DNA from: Limosilactobacillus reuteri | GTDB lineage: Bacteria; Bacillota; Bacilli; Lactobacillales; Lactobacillaceae | Assembly (NCBI RefSeq): GCF_034259105.1 | Contig: NZ_CP139478.1 | Coordinates: 1,477,001 to 1,541,000 of the forward strand | Direction: 5' to 3' | DNA length: 64,000 nucleotides | Part shown: positions 1 to 9,566 of the stretch, in pieces | Position numbering within the stretch: the stretch's first letter is position 1 | Layout of the letters: the number at the start of each line of letters is the position of its first letter | Position numbers and translations under genes: made by a program | The notes under the pieces: generated by a model | Database searches by the model: none | Seen by the model: only the letters and a program-made list of their open reading frames with translations | Told to the model about the DNA's origin: nothing

Positions 1-3000
1 AATGACTGTGCGTTTATTACTGTGCCTTTCTCACCAGTTAGAGCAGCAGCAACGGTTTTCTGAAGAGCCGATAAATCCTCTGCCGGCAATGAATCGCCTG
101 TTTTAAGGGGATGATCAATTGATACTCCATCAATTCCCCATACTTCAGAAACAGTTGCATTTACTGGGGATGTAGCTGTTTCAACCTATCTGTCAGCAAC
201 AAGAGTCGCATTATAATTAACTGTTAATGGAACACCATATTTAGCATTTTGATTAGCTTTAAGAAAATTACTAAGTTTTTCCGCAGTATTGTTACCATCT
301 AGCCAAAATTCATAATGATACTTATTACCAGCTTCACCAACATAATTCTCACTCTTAAAGCCATCTTGAAGATCATTGAAAATAGCCTTTAAGGATGATT
401 CACTAACACTAGTATTCTGAGTCCCATTTAATAACTGTTGGCCTTCTTGATTTAATACATTATTTAAATCTAAAGTATCACCAATCTTTAATGGATTTGT
501 TAAATTAACCCCATCTGCTTTATATACGGCATTAATCTTAGCGTTGAGGGAACTTGTAACATTTGCAGGAGAAACATAACCATTTAAAAATCCTTTATAC
601 ATCATTAATGATTGAAGTGGGTAACCATGATCATCAAAGAGAGTATTATTATCCCAAGAAGTTCCACCTGAAGCTGGTTTTCCTTCATACATGATCTTTG
701 AATCAGGGTAATAGCCACGCGCATTAATTGATGCCCAGCCAGTGCCTTGGACATCCCCCATTAACTTATTATATTCCCAGTTATTCCAACCAGCTTTTAC
801 TGGAATCCAGGCTGGTTCCCAGTAAAATGCTCCTAGACCATTATCGTTGCTTAAATGCTTTATACATTGCGCCAATTTCATCAACTTGACCTTGAGGACT
901 TACAGCATAATGACCAGGATCCCAGCTAACATTATTAGGAGTTCCATCAGCATTTTCCAAGGTAAATGGCCAACCGCTTTCCGCAATCATAAACTTTTTG
1001 CCATACTTGTCTTTAACCATTTTCTCTACATTAGCAATATTATCAGGATTATTGCCACCCCATCCCCAAAATGGATAGTAAGAAGACCCAAGGACATCAT
1101 AATCAACATTATGTGTTTGCAAGGCATTCATGATCATATCATAATTGTGCATGTCCGGTGTCTCAATATGAATTGCTAATTGAGTATCTGGACTGCTTTC
1201 TCGGAATGCCCGAGAAGCAGAACTAATGTAACTTGTCATCCGACTAACTTGTGGTTCTGTTTGCCAAACCTTGACATCTTCGGCTTCATTGCGAACACCG
1301 AGAATTCCCTTTGTAATTTCATTACCAAGTTGGGCCATGTCAATATTAACCCCAGCCTTTGTAAAATCATTTACTAATTTTTTAGTATAGAGGTATATTT
1401 CATCATTAAGATCTTTATCATCAAGGTTTTTCCATTGCTTTGGAACTAATTGTGTAGCGGGATCGGCCCAGAAATCAGAATAATGTAATCCTAAAAGTAC
1501 TTTCATTCCATACTTTTTAGCATTTTCTGCAATCTGTAAAACAGTTGCTTCGTCATCAATTCCACCACCATACGATTCCCCAGCAGCATTATATGGGTCC
1601 ACCCACATCCGAATTCGAATATAGTTAACGCCTGCATCAGCAAGAACCTTCATTAAGTCAGCTGGTTGTCCATCAAAATCATAGAATTGAACCCCATTTT
1701 TAACTAAAGCTAGGTAGCTTGAAACGTCTACTCCACGAATCGTATCTTGTTTCATGTTTGGGATTGGATCCACTTTAATTGTTTCATAACGTGCACCAGT
1801 CTCTGTTCCATTTTGATAAGCCAATGCAACCTCTTCAGCAGTTTTTTTACTCGTTGGTGTCATATTAACATTTTCTGTCTGCAAACCAGTTTCAGAACCA
1901 TAGACAAGCGTAGCAGTATACGCAATTTTTAATTGATCACCATATTTGGCATTCTTATTGAGTGCTAAGAAATTGTTGAGTTTATCATCAGTAGTTTAAC
2001 CAGCAAGCCAGAATTGGTAATGGTAAGCATTGTTATTATTATAGTAATTCTTGCTTCCTTCAAGAGCAGTTGAATTTCCAGGGAGTGCCGCAAAAATCGT
2101 CTTAAGGGTATCGTAACTGATCACTGTTCCCTTTTCACCAGTTAATAACATTGGGCTTACTTGTTTAAATGCTTCACCTAAATCAGTTGTGCTGATTTCT
2201 GCTCCTGTTTGAAGTCCGTTCTCTACATCAACTGTTACACCAGCATTTTTGTATGTTTCAGCGACTTGTCCAATTAAATTAGAAGTAGCCTTCTCAGTTA
2301 GCGCTTGTTCGCCTGGTTTAAATAAAACAATCGCTAATTTATTATTTGTTACCCCCACTCCTACTACACTATTGTTTAGTGTCATGTTAGTTGGTAAATT
2401 ATTGATAAAATTATCAGCAAGTTGATTATAATCCATCGTTTGTGGTAAATCATAGATTGCTGTTGAAATAACATTACCATCAAGCAAAGCATTATTATGA
2501 AGCTTTTCATTAATTACTTTACTATCATTATTTACATCACCTTGAGCAAGTTCTTAGGCAATGTCATGGATGGTTAATTCTTGATAATTATTATTTTGAT
2601 TAGTCCAATCGTAGAGAACACTAATCCCTTGTTGTTGCATCAATTTTTGAGCAATTCGCTGAGCGGTTAAATCACGCTTAGCACGCATAGAATCACTATT
2701 AAAGCTTCCACTTGTTTGATAGCTATCCTTTACAACATATACTGGCGAATTAATATCAATGTAATTACCATTTCCTACCGGATCATCAGTAAAACGATGA
2801 ATCAATTGAATAGCAGTATTTCTTAAGTTTGTATTTAGCACTACTGAACTTTGGAATCCAGATTGTCCACTATTCAAAATACCTGGAAATACACGTTCTA
2901 CATCTAGACGAACTAAATTACCTTCTGAACCCATTACAATGGAACGACCAATTTCTCTTCCATTTTGAAGAACTATAATATATTGATACGGTTTCCCATA

Positions 3001-4915
3001 TGATAAGTTGCTGGCATGCCACCCCTGGACTTCAACTGTATTACCATTAACCTTAACATAATCAAAGCTTCCTTGATTAGCAGTCAGATCATATTTATTA
3101 CTCCATTGATCTGTTACCGGTAATGTAGCAGTAGGATTACCATCATCGGCCGCACTAAATCTTAAAAGAATTTGAACGTCTTTAAGTTGAGATAGATCAA
3201 TTTCTTTAGGTAAATTAATTGTTGTGTTAAATCCACTGTTCTCACTATTAAAAGATTGAAGGATAAACTTTAGCAACATCTGAACGAGTACTTAGTTGAA
3301 CGGCTTTACGCGTAATTTCTTTTCCATTATTCATTACTAAGATATATGGATGATTTTGGGTGGCTGAGGCATCACTAGCCATCCATCCAGTAACATGAAT
3401 ACCATTACCATTATTAGTTAAATAAAGTTGATCAATAGCATTAGCAGATTGATTAAGAACAATTGATGGAGACCAAAAATCTGTTCTTTTTCCATCATTT
3501 CCATTACCATTTGGATCTGTAGAATAACGGCTAACGATAGAATATTGGTGTCCAAAAACAATATCTGCTGGATTAACATCAAACGTTACATTAAAGCCTG
3601 AAGCTAACGCACCTTTAATATTAGGATATGCTTGGGCAACGTCTGGCCGAGTAACATTACTTATTTTAGTTGAAGCAATTTGATGACCTGCCGTTTGATC
3701 AAAAAGAATTAAGAAACGATTATTTTCAACAGTAGCAACATCACTAACATGCCACCCTGTAACAGTTACTTTCCCATTTTTGCTTATATTAAATTGATCA
3801 ATATATCCTTGATTAGCTGCTTCCTGTGGTAACAAACGTTGAGGTGCAAGCCAATAGCTAACATAATTTCCTTCTCCGTTATCTGCGTCACTGTAACGGC
3901 TAATAATTTGCAATTCATGAGTTAAGTCAAGATTATCTAAAGAAAAATCAGCCGTAAACCCAGATTGCGCAGCATTAATAACTTGAGGATATGCTTCCGC
4001 AACATCAATCCGAGAAATATTATTTACTTTTTTACGAGTAATTTCATGGCCAAGAGTCCGATCAAACAAAATAATATAATGATTATCTTTACCTAATGCT
4101 TTATTAGTAGCATTCCATCCTGTTACATGAAGTTGATTATTAACAACTCCCATTTCATCTAGCCAAGCATAATTTTGGCGATCAAAAATGACTGGGGCGG
4201 AGACATAATCTACAAACTGACTGTTACCATCAGCAGACCCGCTATAACGACTAACAATTTGAATTGCATTTCGATAGGTATTTAGTTTATTAGTATCTAA
4301 TTGTATTTTTGCACCAAAGCCAGAATTTTCAGCATTATAGACATTATGAACATTTTTAACATCTGGACGTTGAACAATAGTTTGATTGTTCAATTTTGTC
4401 CGGCCTAGTTCGGCTTGCTCACCTTTATCATTATGACCAATTACAATTAAAAATCGGTTTTGATTACCATATGCAGCCGCCTGATTCGTAGCTTGCCATC
4501 CAGTAACATGTAATTGATTATTATTCACTTCGATAGAATCAAAATTTCCATAACTACCATTATCATTTTGATCATAACTTTGAGTTTGACTGAGGGTAGC
4601 TTCTAAAGTTGCTGGTTCTTTAGAAGGGGTATCGTTATTACTAACAGATTCTTGGGGATGATTTATTTCCGCAACAGACTCAGTAGTAAAAGTTTTTAAG
4701 GTTTGTGTTTGTTTATTGTTATTACTATTATTATTGTTTTCTTGTTGGTCAGAAATAGGTTGAGTAGCAACTGACTGATTATCAGCAGAGTCTGTAGTAT
4801 CAGCTTGTGCCACCCCTCCTAAAATTATTCCAGTGGATACTGCAACCGTTGCAATTGCAGCTGTTATCCATTGCTTTCCACTTTTATATAATTTAAAATG
4901 TTTTTTCTGTTCCAT
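1..4915 (-). pseudogene. decayed secreted GH53 endo-beta-1,4-galactanase with RDV repeats (runs off left edge)
   Basis: This would be a secreted arabinogalactan-degrading endo-galactanase. The N-terminus (from 4915) has a KxYKxGKxW-type signal peptide (KLYKSGKQW), preceded by an AGGAGA ribosome site. Five RDV repeats follow. The GH53 domain (about 841-1884) keeps both catalytic glutamates, in LGNEIT (acid/base) and IAESGWPF (nucleophile). Repeated modules flank the GH53 part: YHYQFWLAG near 2000 and YHYEFWLDG near 310, each followed by NAKYG and ATLV. The frame is broken five times: one extra T in a T4 run near 3251 (frameshift), TAA at 2554-2556, TAA at 1996-1998, a frameshift near 845, and TAG at 186-188. 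Sequence after each stop continues in the expected protein, including positions 1-185. The family assignment is firm. Function is surely lost as a single polypeptide, although the first 555 codons could still make a secreted RDV-only fragment. Confidence 0.88.
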
Positions 4916-4936
4916 TTGTTAATCTCCTATAATTTT

Positions 4937-6215
4937 GGTGGATTATAGAATGAAGTTAGCCACCCAGTTGGTGGTAAATAAAAAACGCCATTCGGCGTGA
5001 CATCAGGTATCATATTAAGTGAACCAAACCTATATGAAAGGATGTCCGTCAAATGACGCACTTAAATGATACCATGTCTACTAGTTTATTGACTACTCAT
5101 AAAAAGAATGCTCATCTTACTAAAGAAGAACGTGTGATGATTGCGACTTTAAAGTCGCAAGGACTTTCCAATCGCGCAATTGGTCGCCAATTAGGAGTTA
5201 ATCATCAAACAATTAATAACGAGCTCAACCGTGGTACGGTCCGCCAACTTCGTCGTCAAAAATCTAATGGTAAGATTTACGAATATTCTTACTACATCTA
5301 TAGTTATGAAGCTGGTCAGGCCACATATCTTGAACATCACCGCCATTCTGGTCGTCGTCGCTTATATTATTCTTCAAAGCAATTTTTACGATTAGCTGAT
5401 CAGCTAATGCTTGGTGAGTTTGACGACCACCATTACTCCCCACAAGCGGTTATTTATAAGGCTCGAGATTTAATGAATGATGGCACCCTGATCCCAAAGT
5501 CGGTTGTAACTTTATATCAATGGATTAATGAGGGTGTGCTTCGTACGTCCAATTTAGACCTCTTTGAAAAACCTAAACGTAAGCATCATCGAACTCATCC
5601 GCAAGCTAAAAGGTGCTTAGGGCCTAATATTGCTCAACGACCTCAAACTGCGGACCAACGGTCCGAAATTGGCCATTGGGAACTAGATACAGTTCAGGGA
5701 CAGAAAAACGGTAATGACAGTGTTGTACTAGTAATGACTGATCGCCTTTCACGAGTTAATATCACGAGTAAAATTGCTGGTAAAACTGCGCATGCAGTAA
5801 ATCAGTTCTTTATAAATTTACGCCAGAAAATGGGCACAGATGCTTACTATCGCATCTTTAAGACAATAACCTCTGACAACGGTTCAGAATTTAGTGAGTT
5901 AACACAAGTTCACGATCATGTTTTCTATGCTGATCCGTATTCCCCTTGGGAACGTGGATCCAATGAGATCAATAACCGGTTTCTCCGCAAGGAGATTACC
6001 AAAGGTGAAGCTATAAATAACTATAGTAGTGCTCAGATCATAGCGACTAATGATTGGATGAATCACTATCCACGAGCTATGTTTAATGGACATTCGTCAA
6101 TGGATATCTATCGTAAGGCCTTCTACCAAGAGATATCACAGCTCCATCAACCAATAATCAATTGGTCAGTATTATTTATTTGAGTCCAGTGGCTAACTTA
6201 TTCTTGAAATTTAGG
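4937..6215 (+). mobile_element. IS30-family element, type B, copy 1
   Basis: The boundaries come from comparison with the nearly identical copy at 49372-50650. The two copies share sequence from GGTGGATTATAG to GAAATTTAGG, 1279 bp. The ends carry imperfect inverted repeats of about 27 bp with a conserved inner core AAGTTAGCCAC. No target duplication is visible here: the left flank ends CTATAATTTT and the right flank begins ATGCAATTAT. This suggests rearrangement next to the element after insertion. The element sits 21 bp upstream of the start codon of the decayed galactanase gene, just before its ribosome site. Confidence 0.9.
5053..6183 (+). CDS. IS30-family transposase (type B)
   Basis: The 376-residue transposase catalyses cut-and-paste or circle-mediated movement of its element. 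An N-terminal helix-turn-helix (about residues 20-60, LTKEERVMIATLKSQGLSNRAI region) resembles IS30 DNA-binding domains. The DDE core is visible as ELDTVQG (D212), SDNGSEF (D275) and ERGSNEINN (E305). It differs from the copy at 49488 by one residue (Asp versus Asn in the motif SM-D/N-IYRKAF near the C-terminus). The gene is intact and probably functional. Confidence 0.95.
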   Translation: MTHLNDTMSTSLLTTHKKNAHLTKEERVMIATLKSQGLSNRAIGRQLGVNHQTINNELNRGTVRQLRRQKSNGKIYEYSYYIYSYEAGQATYLEHHRHSGRRRLYYSSKQFLRLADQLMLGEFDDHHYSPQAVIYKARDLMNDGTLIPKSVVTLYQWINEGVLRTSNLDLFEKPKRKHHRTHPQAKRCLGPNIAQRPQTADQRSEIGHWELDTVQGQKNGNDSVVLVMTDRLSRVNITSKIAGKTAHAVNQFFINLRQKMGTDAYYRIFKTITSDNGSEFSELTQVHDHVFYADPYSPWERGSNEINNRFLRKEITKGEAINNYSSAQIIATNDWMNHYPRAMFNGHSSMDIYRKAFYQEISQLHQPIINWSVLFI

Positions 6216-6220
6216 ATGCA

Positions 6221-6249
6221 ATTATATAAATTAAAATTCTAGACAATAA
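6221..6249 (-). promoter_or_regulatory. candidate displaced promoter of the galactanase pseudogene
   Basis: On the minus strand a perfect -10 box TATAAT (6221-6226) lies 17 bp from a weak -35 box TTATTG (6244-6249), pointing toward the surface-protein pseudogene. The IS30 copy now lies between this promoter and the gene's ribosome site. The region is AT-rich, so the call is tentative. Confidence 0.3.
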
Positions 6250-6296
6250 AAAAAGAATGCAATGAATTTAATAACTTTTTCATTACATTCTTTTTT
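6248..6296 (-). terminator. Rho-independent terminator after the lipoprotein gene
   Basis: A long hairpin has arms AAAAAAGAATGCAATGAA and TTCATTACATTCTTTTTT around a short AT-rich loop. It begins directly beyond the stop codon of the lipoprotein gene and has T-runs on both strands, so it may work in both directions. Confidence 0.75.
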
Positions 6297-6302
6297 GATA
6301 GA

Positions 6303-6857
6303 TTAGTGAGCTTGAACAACCTTTGCATTGCTTGGTAAACTACCTGACCAATCATTATAAGTAATTTGATCACTACCGCTCGTTGTTTGTCGATCCATCC
6401 CATCACTATCTACATGATGAGTAACGCCATTTTCGTCTGTCCAAACGGCAACGTCACTTAAGCCAAGTTGAATTTCGCTGCTTTGATTAGCCTTATTACT
6501 TGAAGATTGTTGACTAGAAGTAGATGACTTTGTCGTACTTGTAGCAGAAGATTGTGATGAACTCGTTGCCTTAGATGAGTTTGCATTTTGAGAAGTAGTA
6601 TTTGAACTACTATTAGAATCAATCTTGGCTACATCATCATCACTAACTTTAGATGAAGCGGCATTCTTTTTACTACTTGATTTAGTTGAATCTTTAGCTT
6701 TTGCAGAACTTTTGCGACTCTCAGTAACTTTTGAGGTCGTCTCTTTAGACGAACTGTCACTAGAAGCAGATTTATTTGTACTGCTTGCACAACCAGCTAA
6801 GCCTAAAGTGGTCATTAATAATACAGAACTGCTTAGTAAAAGTCGTTTAATTTTCAT
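6303..6857 (-). CDS. Ser/Lys-rich lipoprotein of unknown function
   Basis: This 184-residue protein is probably lipid-anchored outside the membrane. It has a basic N-terminus, a hydrophobic stretch and a lipobox LAGC (Cys23). Residues about 25-130 form a low-complexity Ser/Lys/Thr/Asn linker. A short C-terminal part contains AVWTDENGVTHHVDSDG and ends near NAKVVQAH. A good GGAGG site precedes the start. No enzymatic domain is recognised. The linker resembles spacers that carry a small domain through the cell wall. It lies within the surface-protein cluster but has its own terminator. Confidence 0.8.
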   Translation of the reverse strand: MKIKRLLLSSSVLLMTTLGLAGCASSTNKSASSDSSSKETTSKVTESRKSSAKAKDSTKSSSKKNAASSKVSDDDVAKIDSNSSSNTTSQNANSSKATSSSQSSATSTTKSSTSSQQSSSNKANQSSEIQLGLSDVAVWTDENGVTHHVDSDGMDRQTTSGSDQITYNDWSGSLPSNAKVVQAH

Positions 6858-6944
6858 TTAATTAATTCCTCCGTTTAGGATCATGTATCTTATGCACTTA
6901 TTGTAAACCATCTTGATTATTTGCGCCACTAATTAAAGTTAATC

Positions 6945-9500
6945 TTAATAACTAATTGCTCGTTGTCTATCCGCGTTCCAATGCTGATAGAATTCACCAT
7001 AAGCCATGCTTTCTTTTCTTCCAGTCCATGGATTATTGTAGAATAATCGACTTACATCATAGCCTGTTAACGCTAACGCATGATTGACAAAACCATTAAC
7101 ATTAGCAACCCACGCAACAACTAAGTGACCTTGATTTAACTTATCCTTAATTCGTTCCATTGAAGCCCCAGTCATAATATCACTGTGACCAACATACTTA
7201 TTAACAACCGGCGCAATACCAGTAGGGAAAATCCACCAACCACTTGGACTAAATGGATTTCCAACAAATCCATAATCACCATTATTACTACGAGGCATTT
7301 CGTTTGCTAATTGAATCTTATTTACATTATATCCTGCATAGCGCAACATCATCGTAACTGCTGTAATCTCACATCCTGTTGGCAATTCTGGTAATTGACT
7401 GATTATCTCAGCATCATTATATACTGCAATGATTTGACCGTCAGCATTATAAGTAGTTGTCTTCTTTCCTTCCGTTTGAGCACCAGAAAATACTGACACT
7501 GGACCAGAGTAAACATCAATATAATTTCCGTTCCCATTTGGGTCATCTGTTAAACGGTTAATTAATTTAACCACTTTATGCATCATACTTACCTGAGTTG
7601 GTAACGTAACCTGAAAACCAGACTTATTAGTTCCTAAAACATATGAATAAACATTTTGAACATCGTTACGAGTAATATCTTTATCAGTAATTTGCTGACG
7701 GTAAAGTTCCTTACCGCCATTATCAAGAACAATCAAATATTCATATGGCTTGCTCGTTGTTAAGTTACTTGCTCGCCAACCACTCACTGTAATATTACTA
7801 GCGGTCACTTGAACATTATCAAAATTCCCGATATTTGTTGGGTAATCTTGACTAGCTTGATCACTGTAATTACTATTACCATCTGTTGAATCAGCAAAAC
7901 GAAGCAAAATCTTTAAGGTACCATTGGCTACTGCCGGGTCAACCTTTAAATTAACATTAAAGCCACTCTTTTGCGAGTTGTACAGACTTGGGTAAACTTT
8001 GGCTACATCGGGACGATCGGTTAAGCTTAACTTTGTTCGCGCAATTTCTTTGCCATTGTTTAATAAAATCAAGTATGGATTTCGCTTATTAATGGCCTGG
8101 TCACTAGCTACCCAACCGGTTACATTAAAGCCATCTTTAGTCGCACTGAAATTATCAATGTTATAAGCCTGCTGGTTTAATGTTACTGGTGCTGACCAGA
8201 AATCAGTGAACCTGCTTTGTCCATTATCACCATTGCCTTCAGCTAAAGTTGAATAACGGCTAACGATTTGGTAAGCATGACCTGGAGTTAGGTTAACTTT
8301 ACCAAAATTAGCATTAAAGCCAGACTGACTAGCACTTTGAACGTCGGGATAAGCTTTCGCTACATCAGGACGCACAACATTAGTAACCTTTATTGAAGCA
8401 GCTTGAGTATTATTACTCTTATCAAAAAGAATTAAGTAGTGGTTTCTTTCTACTTGAGAATAATCAGTAGCGTGCCAACCAGCAACTGTTAATTCCCCAT
8501 TACTAAGGTTAAAGTTATCAAGGTTACCTTGATTGCTGGTATTGCTTGGAGTGAATTTCTTTGGAGCATACCAATAATTAACGTTATTGCCTTCACCATT
8601 TTGGACATCACTGTAGCGACTAATAACTTGCAATTCATGATTTAAGTCCACATTAGCCAATGAGAAGCTAACATTAAAACCAGAGTTTTGCGCATTGATT
8701 ACCTGCGGGTAAACCTTGGCGACATCGGGACGGGCAACTGCTGTTGCCTTCTGCCGTGCTAACTCATAACCGGCAGTCCGGTCAAATAAAATGATGTAAT
8801 GGTTATTCTTGCCCAATGCTTTATTAGTGGCATTCCAACCGGTTACTTGTAATTGGTTATTAACAATACTGAAATTATCAAGATAGGCATTGTTGCTCTT
8901 ATCTAAATTGATTGGTTGCGACCAGGAATCAACGTGATCTCCCTCACCGTTAGCAGCATCACTGTAACGGCTAACAATTTGAAGATGATCATCAACATTC
9001 TTAACCTTGCTCCAATCAAGATTGTTCATCGTTGCCTGGTAGCCGGCATCCTTAGCATTAACTACATTAGGATAAGCCTTCGCTACATCGGGACGAGCAA
9101 GATTTCCATTTATCTTGGTCCGGCCTAATTCTGTATTGGTAGTGCTGTCATAAACAATTACATACCGGCTATCTTTACCAGCAGCTTGATTAGTAGCCTG
9201 CCAGCCACTAACTTGTAAGTTACCGTTATTAACCACGTTAGCTGAATCAAGCCAGCCATAATTACCATTATCCTTTGCTTGGGCTGCCTTTTCTTGAGCA
9301 GCTAAGTCTGTTGACTGACTTGTGCTATCAGCAGCTGGCGTTACAACTTGTTCTGCTTGTAAATCAGCAGTCGTTGTGGTAGCTGCTTTGACGTTAGTGT
9401 TGCCAAGCATCAAACCGACAGATACGGCAGCAGCAGCTAATGCCATACAACACCATTGTTTACCATTTTTGTATAATTTATAGTGTTTTTTAATTTCCAT
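6945..9500 (-). CDS. secreted RDV-repeat protein with C-terminal C39-like cysteine peptidase domain
   Basis: This 851-residue exported protein begins with a KxYKxGKxW signal (KLYKNGKQW) and a hydrophobic segment ending near residue 40. Five repeats of about 95-110 residues follow, each with the pattern R(P/N)DV-x12-SGF/AGY-x19-22-R(Y/F/L). An example is RPDVAKVYPQVINAQNSGF, with RYSD downstream. The last 150 residues match the C39-like (Peptidase_C39_2) fold: LPTGCE (Cys710), VNHALAL (His807) and YNNPW (Asn822). It may cleave peptides or peptidoglycan cross-bridges at the cell surface; the substrate cannot be read from sequence. It is collinear in its repeats with the neighbouring M23 and galactanase proteins. 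No LPxTG motif is present, so any wall attachment must come from the repeats. Confidence 0.88.
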   Translation of the reverse strand: MEIKKHYKLYKNGKQWCCMALAAAAVSVGLMLGNTNVKAATTTTADLQAEQVVTPAADSTSQSTDLAAQEKAAQAKDNGNYGWLDSANVVNNGNLQVSGWQATNQAAGKDSRYVIVYDSTTNTELGRTKINGNLARPDVAKAYPNVVNAKDAGYQATMNNLDWSKVKNVDDHLQIVSRYSDAANGEGDHVDSWSQPINLDKSNNAYLDNFSIVNNQLQVTGWNATNKALGKNNHYIILFDRTAGYELARQKATAVARPDVAKVYPQVINAQNSGFNVSFSLANVDLNHELQVISRYSDVQNGEGNNVNYWYAPKKFTPSNTSNQGNLDNFNLSNGELTVAGWHATDYSQVERNHYLILFDKSNNTQAASIKVTNVVRPDVAKAYPDVQSASQSGFNANFGKVNLTPGHAYQIVSRYSTLAEGNGDNGQSRFTDFWSAPVTLNQQAYNIDNFSATKDGFNVTGWVASDQAINKRNPYLILLNNGKEIARTKLSLTDRPDVAKVYPSLYNSQKSGFNVNLKVDPAVANGTLKILLRFADSTDGNSNYSDQASQDYPTNIGNFDNVQVTASNITVSGWRASNLTTSKPYEYLIVLDNGGKELYRQQITDKDITRNDVQNVYSYVLGTNKSGFQVTLPTQVSMMHKVVKLINRLTDDPNGNGNYIDVYSGPVSVFSGAQTEGKKTTTYNADGQIIAVYNDAEIISQLPELPTGCEITAVTMMLRYAGYNVNKIQLANEMPRSNNGDYGFVGNPFSPSGWWIFPTGIAPVVNKYVGHSDIMTGASMERIKDKLNQGHLVVAWVANVNGFVNHALALTGYDVSRLFYNNPWTGRKESMAYGEFYQHWNADRQRAISY

Positions 9501-9530
9501 TGTTATCTCCCAAAATTCCCCTATAAAAAA

Positions 9531-9560
9531 GCTACTTATTTATTAACAATAAGTAGCTTT
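9531..9560 (-). terminator. Rho-independent terminator after the M23 peptidase gene
   Basis: The hairpin has arms AGCTACTTAtt and aaTAAGTAGCT and is flanked by A/T runs on both sides. It lies between the stop of the M23 protein gene and the start of the C39 protein gene, so the two are probably transcribed separately. Confidence 0.8.
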
Positions 9561-9566
9561 TCTTTA

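Noticed and set aside
3248..3255. T4 run at the frameshift in the surface protein as a phase-variation switch
   Set aside because: Four T are too few for efficient slippage, and four other lesions in the same gene make reversible switching pointless.
6625..6861. Plus-strand frame opposite the lipoprotein gene
   Set aside because: It is the mirror of a Ser/Lys-rich low-complexity gene and has no ribosome site.
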